A stretch of DNA of 34,305 nt from an uncultured Bacteroidales bacterium (GCA_946187695.1 CAMHSB010000021.1:1-34305), one strand, 5' to 3'; positions 8,873 to 18,155 are shown, counted from the first letter of the stretch. The notes: generated by a model not told the origin, from the sequence alone. Translations and numbers: made by a program.

Positions 8873-11656
8873 CTATTTACTTTTCACTAATCGATACAAA
8901 ATTTCTATCGGGTGCAGGGCCTGTATGCCTGTTCCATCCTTAATCTGCGTGCGGCACGAGATGCCCGGTGCGGCAATGAAGACGGGGCGTTCCAAAGTAT
9001 GGTGCTTCACCGCTTCGCGCACGGCAGGGAAGAGGATCATCTCCCCGATGGCGATAGAGGTATGGTAATGGGCTTGCTCGTATCCGAACGACCCCGCCAT
9101 GCCGCAACATCCCGAAGGGATGACATGGACGACGGTGTTGACCGGAAGGTTGAGCAGGGCAGCCGTTTTCTCCACGCCGACGAGGGCTTTCTGATGGCAA
9201 TGCCCGTGCAGCCAGATCTCCGCGGGCAGGTCTGCGAAGGAGTCCTTTGTGATCCGTCCGGCTTCCACTTCGCGCATCAGGAACTCATCGAAGAGCAGAC
9301 AGTTCTTGGATATAGATGACGGGAACTCATCGCGGAAAGTGAGGATACACGAAGGCTCGATACCTACGAGCGGTGTCTCGTCCGTGATGAGGTCTTTGAG
9401 GAGACGGTAGTTCTTTTCCGCCAAACGCGCAGCCTGACGCCAACAACCCTTCGAGATAGCTGCCCGACCACTCTCCGTATGTTTGGGGATCATCACCTCG
9501 TACCCAAGGGCGTTCAGCAGCGCGATGAAGGTATGCGCCAAGTTGGGCTCATTATATCGCGTGAACTCGTCGAGGAAAAGATAGATCTTTTTTGATGTAC
9601 AATTTAACGATGTACGATGTACGAAGGATGTATGATGGATTAAAGGAATATGTCGTTCGGGGGCAAAGCCGGCTATTTTCTTGATCAGCGCGGACGTAAA
9701 ACGGTTGGACGCGAACCAATTGTATAGATGCGGTACGTACGAACCGAGGCGCTGCACGGTGGCGTTATTGGCTACCATGAGGGTGCGTAGCGGTGTGCCT
9801 TCTTCGTCGTAGAGGCGCTGCAGCGCTTCGGAGCGCAGACGCGTCATATCGACATTGGACGGACACTCTTTGTGGCACGCTTTGCAAGCAAGGCAGGAGA
9901 GGAGCACCTCTTTGACTTGAGCCCTGTCTACGTCTCCTCCGCTTAAGAACTCGCGCAGAATATTGGCGCGTGCGCGGGTCGTTTGCAATTCGTCGTGACT
10001 GAGTTTGAAGGTCGGACACATCGTACCGCCGATGACGAGCGATTTGCGGCAGTCTCCCGCACCGTTGCATTGCTCCACACGGCAGAGCAGGTCGTCCACC
10101 GTTTTGGAACGATCAGCTCGCAGGTACTCGTCCATGCGCGGTGTGTCCACGATCTTATGGGGATTGAAGATATTGTCCGGATCCCAGCAGTACTTGACTT
10201 GCCGCATCAGTTCGTAGGTGGGCTCGCCGTATTGCAGCGGAATGAACTCGCCGCGCAGACGACCGTCGCCGTGCTCGCCGCTGATGGTTCCGCGGTGCTT
10301 GCGCACGAGTAGGGTAGTCTCCTGCGCAATCGTGCGGAAGAGCCGTTTGCCTTCCGGGGTCTTGAGGTTGAGGATAGGACGCAGGTGCAGCTCGCCGGTA
10401 CTGATATGCCCGTAGAAGACGCAGGACGTACCCAACCGTTTCAGCATCGCGCGGAAGTCCTTCATATACGCCGGCAGACGAGACGGCGCAACCGCCGTAT
10501 CTTCGATCACACCGGTGGGCTTGGCATCGCTTTTCACGCCGCCTAAGATACCCAAACCGGCTTTGCGTAAGTTCCATACTTTTTGAACCTCAGCCCCATA
10601 GACACGCGTGCAAACCGTGATCAGTCCTGTTGCATGTAGGGCTTTCTCCAGCGCGTCGGCTTGCTTATCCAAGTCCTCGCGGGTGTCGCTTCGTAACTCG
10701 GCGATCAGCAGAGCAGCCGGGTCGCCATGGACGAAGAAACGTTCCACGGAAGGGGTATGTTTGCTCAGTTCGAGGATTTCGCCGTCCATGAGCTCGATGG
10801 CCGTCGGGTGTTGGGCAAGCGCCGTGAGGTTGGCTTCGAAAGCCGCATCCAGGCTGACGCAATGCGCACACACGACCATCACCTCTTTGGGCGGTAGCGG
10901 ATCCAGCGAGACCTTGATGCGCGTGAGGAAAGCCAGCGTGCCTTCACTGCCGGCAATGAGTTTGCAGAGGTTGATAGTGCTGTCTTTGGCGATATCTTCG
11001 ATCGTCTCGTCGATAGCGTAACCACAACTCCTTCTCGTCAACTCCTTGTCCGGGTAGGTGGCCGTTATGAGTTGGCGGGTCTTTTCATCCTCTGCCCAAC
11101 CGAGCAGCTGCTGATAGATCCGTCCCTCCAAGCCGGTCTTATGCTTCAGTTCGTCAAGAGCTATTCTCCCGAAATGCACGCGGGTGCCGTCCGAGAGGAT
11201 GCCGTCTGCCTCGAGTACGTGCGGGCGCGTGCTACCGTATATTAAGGAGTGCGTGCCGCATGAGTTATTTCCCACCATGCCGCCTATACAGCAACGGTTG
11301 GACGTCGAAGTCTCGGGACTGAAGAAAAGACCGTAAGGCTTGAGGGCGAGATTCAGTTCGTCGCGTACCACGCCGGGTTCGACCCACGCATAACGCTCCT
11401 CGGCGTTGATCTCGAGGATATGGTTCATGTAGCGGCTGATGTCCGCCACGATGCCGTTACCCACCACCTGACCGGCGATGGACGTACCTCCCGCACGGGC
11501 AATGAGGTTCGTGCCGCGTCGCCGTGCTTCCGCGATCAAGGCGACGATGTCGTCCTCGTCTTTCGGGTACGCCACACCGTACGGTATCTCGCGATACACA
11601 CTAGCATCGGTCGCATACGCGATCTTATGCAAACTGTCTGTCCGGATGTCTATCAT
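8873..11656 (-). CDS. FAD/Fe-S D-2-hydroxyacid dehydrogenase (GlcD-GlpC fusion type)
   Basis: The 927-residue protein joins an FAD-linked oxidase half to an iron-sulfur half. The N-terminal half has the PCMH FAD-binding signature (RRGTNLIARAGGTSIAGQ and GGMVGNNSCGTHSL) and the oxidase C-terminal domain with GHISTGELHLRP and SGEHGDGRLRG. The second half has two 4Fe-4S cysteine clusters (CNGAGDC and CLACKACHKECP) and one cysteine-rich CCG motif (PSGCCGMAGSFG). This is the layout of membrane-associated D-lactate and D-2-hydroxyglutarate dehydrogenases (YdiJ-like), which pass electrons to the respiratory pool; D-2-hydroxyacid oxidation is inferred. A heptamer repeat is embedded at 9594-9640, within the linker before KKIYLFLDEF. 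No promoter box was seen between it and ppdK, and a hairpin lies 12 bp before its start. Confidence 0.9.
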   Translation of the reverse strand: MIDIRTDSLHKIAYATDASVYREIPYGVAYPKDEDDIVALIAEARRRGTNLIARAGGTSIAGQVVGNGIVADISRYMNHILEINAEERYAWVEPGVVRDELNLALKPYGLFFSPETSTSNRCCIGGMVGNNSCGTHSLIYGSTRPHVLEADGILSDGTRVHFGRIALDELKHKTGLEGRIYQQLLGWAEDEKTRQLITATYPDKELTRRSCGYAIDETIEDIAKDSTINLCKLIAGSEGTLAFLTRIKVSLDPLPPKEVMVVCAHCVSLDAAFEANLTALAQHPTAIELMDGEILELSKHTPSVERFFVHGDPAALLIAELRSDTREDLDKQADALEKALHATGLITVCTRVYGAEVQKVWNLRKAGLGILGGVKSDAKPTGVIEDTAVAPSRLPAYMKDFRAMLKRLGTSCVFYGHISTGELHLRPILNLKTPEGKRLFRTIAQETTLLVRKHRGTISGEHGDGRLRGEFIPLQYGEPTYELMRQVKYCWDPDNIFNPHKIVDTPRMDEYLRADRSKTVDDLLCRVEQCNGAGDCRKSLVIGGTMCPTFKLSHDELQTTRARANILREFLSGGDVDRAQVKEVLLSCLACKACHKECPSNVDMTRLRSEALQRLYDEEGTPLRTLMVANNATVQRLGSYVPHLYNWFASNRFTSALIKKIAGFAPERHIPLIHHTSFVHRTSLNCTSKKIYLFLDEFTRYNEPNLAHTFIALLNALGYEVMIPKHTESGRAAISKGCWRQAARLAEKNYRLLKDLITDETPLVGIEPSCILTFRDEFPSSISKNCLLFDEFLMREVEAGRITKDSFADLPAEIWLHGHCHQKALVGVEKTAALLNLPVNTVVHVIPSGCCGMAGSFGYEQAHYHTSIAIGEMILFPAVREAVKHHTLERPVFIAAPGISCRTQIKDGTGIQALHPIEILYRLVKSK
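9594..9640. repeat. Heptanucleotide repeat (GATGTAC) inside a coding region
   Basis: GATGTAC occurs at 9594-9600, 9609-9615 and 9616-9622, followed by GATGTAT at 9627-9633 and GATGGAT at 9634-9640. The tract is in frame in the FAD/Fe-S dehydrogenase and encodes a His/Thr/Ser-rich linker (HHTSFVHRTSLNCTS). Confidence 0.8.
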
Positions 11657-11668
11657 GCCTCACGATAT

Positions 11669-11701
11669 AAAATCAGCGCACAACGAGTGCGCGCTGATTT
11701 T
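11669..11701 (-). terminator. Hairpin between ppdK and the FAD/Fe-S dehydrogenase
   Basis: The arms AAAATCAGCGCAC (11669-11681) and GTGCGCGCTGATTTT (11687-11701) pair over 13 bp with a two-base bulge and a 5-base loop. On the minus strand it follows the ppdK stop by about 18 bp and is followed only by TTTTATAT. It is therefore a terminator that may be leaky, or an mRNA-processing or stabilising hairpin. Confidence 0.7.
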
Positions 11702-11719
11702 ACAGGGTTAAAGAGTTGC

Positions 11720-14449
11720 TTATTGCTCGTCCTCTACGGCTGCTTGAGCAGCTGCCAAACGTGCGATAGGAACGCGGAACGGTGAGCAGGAAGCGTAGTT
11801 CATACCTACGCGTGCGCAGAACTTAACAGAGCTCGGCTCTCCACCGTGCTCGCCGCAGATACCGGTACGGAGTCCCGGACGAACGGCACGACCTTTCTCT
11901 ACCGCCATCTTGATCAACTGACCTACACCATTCTGGTCGAGAACCTGGAACGGATCCACTTTGAGTATCTTCTTCTCGAGGTACACAGGGAGGAAGGAAG
12001 CGATATCGTCACGGCTGTAACCGAAGGTCATCTGGGTCAGGTCGTTGGTACCGAAGGAGAAATACTGCGCCTCTGTAGCGATGCGGTCTGCAGTCAGGGC
12101 TGCACGCGGAATCTCGATCATCGTACCGATCTCGAACTCTACCTCGATACCGTACTCAGCAAACACTTCCTTAGCCACTTTCTGGATAATCTCTTTCTGT
12201 TGCTTCAACTCATAGAGGATACCGATCAGCGGAACCATGATCTCCGGCATCGGGTTCTTGCCCTCTTTCTTGAGCTCGCAAGCAGCGGAGAGGATAGCGC
12301 GTGTCTGCATAGCGGTGATCTCCGGGAAGGTGATACCCAGACGGCAACCACGGTGACCCAGCATCGGGTTGTTCTCTGCCAACTGAGCCACACGTGCCTG
12401 GATCTCTTCTACGCTCACGCCCATCTCTTTCGCCATCTGCTCTTGTCCCTTCAGATCATGCGGTACGAACTCGTGCAAAGGCGGGTCGAGCAGACGGATG
12501 TTCACAGGCAGGCCGTCCATAGCGTCCAAGATACCTTTGAAGTCAGCCTTTTGGTACGGCAGCAGTTTAGCCAGTGCTTTCTCGCGGCCCTCGCTGTCCT
12601 TAGCGAGGATCATCTCACGCATAGCGATGATCTTCTGGTCGTCGAAGAACATGTGCTCGGTACGGGTTAGACCGATACCCTTTGCACCGAAAGCGCGTGC
12701 TACGCGTGCATCGTGCGGAGTATCTGCGTTCGTACGAACTTGCAGTTTGGTATATTTGTCGCACAGGTCCATCAGCGCCTTGAAGTCACCGCTCAGCTCA
12801 GCAGCCTTCGTCGGGATCTCACCTGCGTAAACCTGACCGGTCGAACCGTTCAACGAAATATAGTCGCCTTCTTTGTAGATAACGCCTTCGATCTTCACGG
12901 TCTTAGCCTTGTAATCCACTTGGATAGCACCGGCACCGGAAACGCAGCATTTACCCATACCACGAGCCACAACAGCAGCGTGCGAAGTCATACCACCGCG
13001 AGCGGTAAGGATACCTTCGGCAGCGCTCATACCTGCCAAATCCTCAGGACTGGTCTCGATACGAACCATCACTACTTTGTGACCGTTAGCGTGCCATTCC
13101 TGAGCGTCGTCTGCATGGAAAACGATCTGACCGCAAGCCGCACCTGGAGAAGCGGGCAGACCTTGCGTGATTACTTTCGCTTTCTTGAGTGCGTCCTTGT
13201 CGAAGACAGGGTGGAGCAGCTCGTCGAGCTTCTGCGGCTCGCAGCGCATGATCGCCTCTTGCTCGGTGATCTTACCCTCGCGAACCATATCCATTGCGAT
13301 CTTCACCATCGCGGTACCGGTACGCTTACCGTTACGGGTCTGGAGGAACCAGAGCTTACCTTCCTGAACGGTGAACTCCATATCCTGCATGTCGCGGTAG
13401 TGGTCCTCGAGCTTCTGCTGGATAGCGTTCAACTCAGCATACATCTCCGGCATTGCCTCTTCCATAGACGGATATTTCGCCAGACGCTCTGCCTCGCTGA
13501 TACCTGCGCGCTCTGCCCAACGCTGCGAACCGATCTTCGTGATCTGTTGCGGCGTACGGATACCTGCTACTACGTCCTCACCCTGTGCGTTTACAAGGTA
13601 CTCACCGTTGAACAGGTTTTCACCGTTACCGGCATCACGGCTGAAGCAAACACCCGTTGCGGAGGTGTCACCCATGTTACCGAATACCATCGCCATAACG
13701 CTTACAGCCGTTCCCCATTCGTCAGGAATTCCTTCCATCTTACGGTAAAGGATAGCGCGCTCGTTCATCCAGCTGCGGAACACTGCGCAGATAGCGCCCC
13801 AGAGTTGCTCCATCGGATCATCCGGGAAGTCCTTACCGGTACGCTCTTTGATAGCCGTTTTGAAACGAGCCACGAGCAGCTTGAGCTCTTCTACGTTCAG
13901 GTCCTTGTCCAGCTTCACGCCACGGATCTCTTTTACCTCGTCGATAATGGCCTCGAACGGATCGATGTCTGTCTTGTTTACCGGCTTCATACCCAGTACC
14001 ACGTCACCGTACATCTGTACGAAACGACGATAGGAGTCGTAAACGAAGTGCGGGTTGTTGGTCTTAGCTACCATACCCTCAGCTACTACGTCGTTCAGAC
14101 CCAGGTTGAGGATCGTATCCATCATACCCGGCATGGACGCACGTGCACCCGAACGAACGGATACCAACAGCGGGTTCTTCGGATCGCCGAACTTGCAGTT
14201 CATCAGGCTCTCTATGTGAGCCACAGCTGCGTTCACCTCTTCGGTTAACTCTGCTACGATCTTCTCCTGACCAACCTGGTAGTACTCGTTACAAACCTCG
14301 GTGGTGATGGTGAATCCCGGAGGAACGGGCACACCCACCAAGTTCATCTCCGCACAGTTAGCGCCCTTGCCGCCCAGCAGCTCACGCATTTGTGCGTTAC
14401 CTTCAGCCTTACCGTTACCAAAGGTGTAAACTCTCTTTTTCTTTTCCAT
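11720..14449 (-). CDS. ppdK: Pyruvate, phosphate dikinase
   Basis: This 909-residue enzyme interconverts pyruvate, ATP and phosphate with PEP, AMP and pyrophosphate in the cytoplasm. The N-terminal ATP-grasp domain has GGKGANCAEMN (about 26-36) and SVRSGARASMPGMMDTILNLG. The swivelling domain has TARGGMTSHAAVVARGMG, with the phosphorylated histidine at about residue 490. The C-terminal PEP/pyruvate barrel has GTNDLTQM and the catalytic cysteine in TGICGEHGGEP. Length and order of domains match PPDK rather than PEP synthase. I start at the ATG at 14449 (MEKKKRVYTFG), about 50 bp downstream of the promoter; an in-frame extension upstream looks like leader. The PPDK regulatory protein (DUF299) is not in the window. 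It is divergent from the EF-G2-like gene. Confidence 0.96.
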   Translation of the reverse strand: MEKKKRVYTFGNGKAEGNAQMRELLGGKGANCAEMNLVGVPVPPGFTITTEVCNEYYQVGQEKIVAELTEEVNAAVAHIESLMNCKFGDPKNPLLVSVRSGARASMPGMMDTILNLGLNDVVAEGMVAKTNNPHFVYDSYRRFVQMYGDVVLGMKPVNKTDIDPFEAIIDEVKEIRGVKLDKDLNVEELKLLVARFKTAIKERTGKDFPDDPMEQLWGAICAVFRSWMNERAILYRKMEGIPDEWGTAVSVMAMVFGNMGDTSATGVCFSRDAGNGENLFNGEYLVNAQGEDVVAGIRTPQQITKIGSQRWAERAGISEAERLAKYPSMEEAMPEMYAELNAIQQKLEDHYRDMQDMEFTVQEGKLWFLQTRNGKRTGTAMVKIAMDMVREGKITEQEAIMRCEPQKLDELLHPVFDKDALKKAKVITQGLPASPGAACGQIVFHADDAQEWHANGHKVVMVRIETSPEDLAGMSAAEGILTARGGMTSHAAVVARGMGKCCVSGAGAIQVDYKAKTVKIEGVIYKEGDYISLNGSTGQVYAGEIPTKAAELSGDFKALMDLCDKYTKLQVRTNADTPHDARVARAFGAKGIGLTRTEHMFFDDQKIIAMREMILAKDSEGREKALAKLLPYQKADFKGILDAMDGLPVNIRLLDPPLHEFVPHDLKGQEQMAKEMGVSVEEIQARVAQLAENNPMLGHRGCRLGITFPEITAMQTRAILSAACELKKEGKNPMPEIMVPLIGILYELKQQKEIIQKVAKEVFAEYGIEVEFEIGTMIEIPRAALTADRIATEAQYFSFGTNDLTQMTFGYSRDDIASFLPVYLEKKILKVDPFQVLDQNGVGQLIKMAVEKGRAVRPGLRTGICGEHGGEPSSVKFCARVGMNYASCSPFRVPIARLAAAQAAVEDEQ

Positions 14450-14506
14450 TTTTACGTAAAAATATTTTAAGTGTATGATTGATGTCAATTTTCAAAAAAC
14501 CGGGTG

Positions 14507-14538
14507 CAAAGTTAAGAAAAAATTCTCATATATGCAAG
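14507..14538 (-). promoter_or_regulatory. Promoter of ppdK
   Basis: On the minus strand CTTG (14535-14538) and TAACTTTG (14507-14514) are separated by exactly 20 bp. The -33 box continues as CATATATG. Confidence 0.8.
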
Positions 14539-14573
14539 CGCGCGTATTTTTTTTATAATTTTTTTTAAAAATG

Positions 14574-14605
14574 TTTGCGTATGTGAAAAAAAAGTAGTAA
14601 TTTTG
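14574..14605 (+). promoter_or_regulatory. Promoter of the EF-G2-like gene
   Basis: TTTG (14574-14577) and TAATTTTG (14598-14605) are separated by exactly 20 bp, with CGTATGTG after the -33 box. It is divergent from the ppdK promoter; the two -33 boxes are 35 bp apart across a T/A-rich spacer that could bind a regulator. Confidence 0.85.
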
Positions 14606-14656
14606 CCGCCGGTTTGTATATACGACATTTTAAATACCAAAAATAACACACTAATT

Positions 14657-16813
14657 ATGGCTAAAGTTTATCAAGCAAATGAGATCAAGAACGTCGCTAT
14701 GTTAGGCGGTTCGGGATCAGGTAAGACGACTCTCATGGAGTCGATGTTGTTCGAGAGCGGGGTGATCAAACGCCGCGGTTCGATTGATGCGCAATCGACT
14801 GTGTGCGACTATTTCCCGGTGGAGAAGGAGTACGGTTATTCCGTTTTCTCTACGGTTTGTAACATCGAATTCGAGAACAAGAAACTGAATATCATCGATT
14901 GCGCAGGTTCCGATGACTTCTGCGGCGGTACGGTTGCTGCCCTCCAGATGTGCGGTTCGGCGCTGATCGTTTTAAGCGCTAACGGCGGCGTGGAGGTAGG
15001 AACGCAGAATAACTTCCGCCTCGTAGAAAAAGCCCACAAACCTTTAGCATTTGTTATCAACAAGTGCGATCACGAGAACGCTGATTTCGAGCGTACGTTC
15101 AATCAACTCAAAGAAAACTTTGGCAATAAGTGTACATTGATACAATTCCCGGTGAACGCCGGTGCGGGCTTCAATGCCGTTATCGACGTGCTGAAGGGTA
15201 AGATGCTGGTATGGAAAGCCGAGGGTGGTGCTCCTGAACTCAAGGACATTCCGGCTGAGTATGCAGATCGCGTAGAAGAGATGCGTTCGCAACTCTCTGA
15301 GGCTGCTGCAGAGGCAGATGAGACGCTGTTGGATAAGTTCCTGGGCGAAGGCCTGACCGATGAGGAGATCATGCAGGGTCTCAAGGGCGTTTATGCCGAC
15401 GGTTCGATGTATCCGGTGCTCTGCTGCTCGGGTGCAAAAGACATGGGTGTTCGTCGTCTCATGGACTTCCTCAACAACATGGCGCCATCGCCTGCTAACT
15501 TCAGTTATCCGACCGTAGACGGTAAGAAAGTAAGTCCGGACGCTAAGGCGCCGACGAGCGTATATGTATTCAAGACTTCGGTAGAGCCGCATATCGGTGA
15601 GGTGAACTACTTCCGCGTAATGCAGGGTACGATCCACAACGGCGACGACCTGGAGAACATGGAGCGCGGCAGCAAGGAGCGTATCTCGCAGCTCTATCAG
15701 GTAGCCGGTTCGATCCGTGTGCCGGTAGATGAACTGGCTGCAGGCGATATCGGTGCTACCGTTAAACTAAAGGATACCCGTACGGGTAATACGTTGAACG
15801 CCAAGGGATGCGATCTGCAATATGCTCCGATTCAATATCCGCAGCCGCGTTACCGCCGTGCTATCAAGCCCGTTACCGAGTCTGACGCTGAGAAACTCGC
15901 AGCGCTCCTCACGAGAATGCACGAGGAAGACCCGACTTGGATCGTAGAGCAATCCAAAGAGCTCCGCCAGATGATCGTTTCCGGTCAAGGTGAGTTCCAC
16001 CTCCGTACCCTCAAATGGCGTCTGGAGAACAACGATAAGATGCCGATCGAGTTCCTAGAGCCGAAGATCCCGTATCGCGAGACGATCACCAAGGCAGCGC
16101 GTGCTGACTATCGTCATAAGAAACAGTCCGGTGGTGCCGGTCAGTTCGGTGAGGTACACCTGATCGTAGAGCCCTACGAGGAAGGTATGCCGGTTAAGGA
16201 GACCTATAAGTTCGGTAACCAGGAGTACAAGATCTCGGTGAAGGATCAGCAGGAGATTAACCTGGAGTGGGGTGGTAAGCTCATCATCATCAACTCCATC
16301 GTCGGTGGTGCCATTGATGCACGTTTCATCCCTGCTATCGTAAAGGGTATCATGGATCGTATGGAGCAAGGCCCGTTGACGGGTTCGTATGCTCGTGACG
16401 TACGCGTGATTATCTACGATGGTAAGATGCACCCGGTTGATTCCAACGAAATCTCCTTCCGTCTGGCAGGCCGTAACGCGTTCGCTACCGCCTTCAAAGA
16501 GGCGAACCCGAAAGTATTGGAGCCGGTGTATGACCTTGAGGTATTCGTTCCGTCGGAGATCATGGGCGATGTGATGTCTGACATCAACGGTCGCCGCGGT
16601 ATGGTAATGGGTATGGAGACCGAGAAGAGCTTCACACGCCTCAAAGCCCAAGTGCCTTTGAAAGAGCTGAGCACCTATTCGACGACCCTCTCGTCCCTCA
16701 CCGGTGGTCGTGCTACCTTCACCATGGCATTCAACAGTTATCAACTCGTTCCGGCAGATGTACAGGAGAAACTGCTCGCTGCATATGCTGCAACGCAAGC
16801 TGAAGAAGAGTAA
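14657..16813 (+). CDS. fusA2: EF-G paralog (EF-G2-like translation elongation factor)
   Basis: This 718-residue protein has the five-domain EF-G layout and should act on the ribosome during translocation. The G domain is divergent. G1 is GGSGSGKTT (17-25) instead of AHIDAGKTT. The switch I sequence ends in YGYSV instead of RGITI. G3 is DCAGSDDF (81-88) instead of DTPGHVDF, so the catalytic histidine is a serine. G4 NKCD (135-138) is intact. Domain II begins near VEPHIGEVNYFRVMQGT, and domain IV includes GGAGQFGEV. In Bacteroides thetaiotaomicron a second factor, EF-G2, was reported to support translation without detectable GTPase activity during starvation; this protein looks like that type. 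The ATG at 14657 (MAKVYQANEI) lies downstream of a consensus promoter. The lipoprotein gene follows 62 bp later. Confidence 0.85.
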   Translation: MAKVYQANEIKNVAMLGGSGSGKTTLMESMLFESGVIKRRGSIDAQSTVCDYFPVEKEYGYSVFSTVCNIEFENKKLNIIDCAGSDDFCGGTVAALQMCGSALIVLSANGGVEVGTQNNFRLVEKAHKPLAFVINKCDHENADFERTFNQLKENFGNKCTLIQFPVNAGAGFNAVIDVLKGKMLVWKAEGGAPELKDIPAEYADRVEEMRSQLSEAAAEADETLLDKFLGEGLTDEEIMQGLKGVYADGSMYPVLCCSGAKDMGVRRLMDFLNNMAPSPANFSYPTVDGKKVSPDAKAPTSVYVFKTSVEPHIGEVNYFRVMQGTIHNGDDLENMERGSKERISQLYQVAGSIRVPVDELAAGDIGATVKLKDTRTGNTLNAKGCDLQYAPIQYPQPRYRRAIKPVTESDAEKLAALLTRMHEEDPTWIVEQSKELRQMIVSGQGEFHLRTLKWRLENNDKMPIEFLEPKIPYRETITKAARADYRHKKQSGGAGQFGEVHLIVEPYEEGMPVKETYKFGNQEYKISVKDQQEINLEWGGKLIIINSIVGGAIDARFIPAIVKGIMDRMEQGPLTGSYARDVRVIIYDGKMHPVDSNEISFRLAGRNAFATAFKEANPKVLEPVYDLEVFVPSEIMGDVMSDINGRRGMVMGMETEKSFTRLKAQVPLKELSTYSTTLSSLTGGRATFTMAFNSYQLVPADVQEKLLAAYAATQAEEE

Positions 16814-16875
16814 TTTTAACTCGATAATTATTTACAAATTAACTCAATTTATTAACAAACAAAATTAACAAACAA

Positions 16876-18087
16876 ATGAAAAAATCAATTTTCTTTGCAG
16901 CACTTATGTTTGGTGCATTTGTGCTGACCGGTTGTGACAAAGGCGGTACTCCTGAGACCGACTCCACGAAACTGTGGCCGGCACAAGAGGATGAGAGCAG
17001 CACTTGGGGTTACTTCAACGGTAAGGACGCTAAGCTCGCTATCCGTGCAAAGTACAACAACGCACAACCGTTCTCTTGCGGTTACGCATTGGTACAAGAG
17101 GACCAAGACTGGAAGTTTATTGACAAATCCGGTACGGTTGTAAGCGCAAAAATGCCGGAATTGGATCAGTACACTACTCCGGGTACGTTCTACTATGACT
17201 ACAGCGTTATCACTGTAGATCAGTTGAAAGCTTTCATGAACAAAGACTTCAAGAAAGTAACCACGAAAGACTTCCAAGATCTTGGTACAATGACTGCTGA
17301 TGGTCTGGCTTATTTCAAAATTAAAGATGAGACCACCTATGGTTATTGCGACAAGGACGGTGAGATCGTGATCAAAGCTTTGTACGACAATGCTGAGCCG
17401 TTTATGGACGGTATCGCTGTTGTAATGCAAGTTAGCGAAGATCGTTCTACTACAACCTACATCATCATCGACACGAAGGGTAAAGAGCTCTATTCTCAGA
17501 AGGACTACATGACGAACCTCGGTGAGGGTCGTGTTCTCTTCAAGAAGGATAACGGCAAATGCGGTATGTTGGACAAGAACGGTAACGAGGTTCTTTCTGC
17601 TACCTACGCTTCGATCGACGAGTTCAGCGATGGTCTGGCAAAAGTTCGTAAATACACCGATGCAGGAGATGGCAAATACGGCTATATCGATGTAAAGGGT
17701 GTTGAGAAAATTGAGACCGTTTATGCAAGTGGTCTAGAGTGCCAGGAAGGCCTGATCTGGGTTAAGAAAGCCAGCAACAGCGGTGATGGCAAATGGATGC
17801 TTATCGACAAGAACGGTAACGAGAAATTCGAGCTCTCGAAGAACCAGTCTCCGCTTACCAACTATCACAATGGTTTAGCAGGCATCTCCGGACAAAACAA
17901 GATGTTCTACATTGACAAGAACAATGAGGAGAAATATTCTTGGAAGACCGGTAACGGTGGTGGTAACGGCGGTTACGATCCGTATGATCCGTATGATCCG
18001 TATGATCTAGCTCCGGCACGCAAAGCTCGTTTGGCAGGTACCAAACTTGGTCCGAAAGCTGAGTACAATCTCGAGCACGCAAAGTAA
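16876..18087 (+). CDS. WG-repeat lipoprotein with C-terminal YDP repeats
   Basis: This 403-residue protein has a type II signal peptide with the lipobox LTGC (Cys20), followed by DKGG, so it is probably anchored in the outer membrane. The mature part carries about six WG/KWG-type beta repeats, each with a pattern such as YGYIDVKG ... LIWVKK or WMLIDKNGNE. The family is often thought to mediate protein or ligand binding, with no enzymatic activity known. A glycine-rich stretch and three YDP repeats precede a basic tail (APARKARLAGTKLG). No promoter box was found in the 62-bp gap after the EF-G2-like gene, so cotranscription is likely. A strong terminator follows. The specific role is unknown. 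Confidence 0.85.
   Translation: MKKSIFFAALMFGAFVLTGCDKGGTPETDSTKLWPAQEDESSTWGYFNGKDAKLAIRAKYNNAQPFSCGYALVQEDQDWKFIDKSGTVVSAKMPELDQYTTPGTFYYDYSVITVDQLKAFMNKDFKKVTTKDFQDLGTMTADGLAYFKIKDETTYGYCDKDGEIVIKALYDNAEPFMDGIAVVMQVSEDRSTTTYIIIDTKGKELYSQKDYMTNLGEGRVLFKKDNGKCGMLDKNGNEVLSATYASIDEFSDGLAKVRKYTDAGDGKYGYIDVKGVEKIETVYASGLECQEGLIWVKKASNSGDGKWMLIDKNGNEKFELSKNQSPLTNYHNGLAGISGQNKMFYIDKNNEEKYSWKTGNGGGNGGYDPYDPYDPYDLAPARKARLAGTKLGPKAEYNLEHAK
17977..18003 (+). repeat. Nine-base in-frame repeat (GATCCGTAT) encoding YDP units
   Basis: Three perfect 9-bp units encode repeated Asp-Pro-Tyr near the C-terminus of the WG-repeat lipoprotein. Copy number could change without breaking the frame. Confidence 0.9.
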
Positions 18088-18104
18088 TCTTTCTTTAAGA
18101 ATCG

Positions 18105-18137
18105 AAAAAAAGTGGTACGTTTGTGCCACTTTTTTTT
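18105..18137. terminator. Bidirectional terminator between the lipoprotein gene and uvrA
   Basis: GTGGTAC (18112-18118) pairs with GTGCCAC (18123-18129) around a GTTT loop. It is flanked by an A run on one side and a T run on the other. It sits between two convergent genes and can serve both. Confidence 0.9.
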
Positions 18138-18155
18138 GTATTCAACCAACCTGAA

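Noticed and set aside
12713..14248. A 511-residue frame opposite ppdK
   Set aside because: It is antisense to a full-length pyruvate phosphate dikinase; its His/Leu/Thr-rich composition is what the reverse frame of a G+C-rich gene gives.
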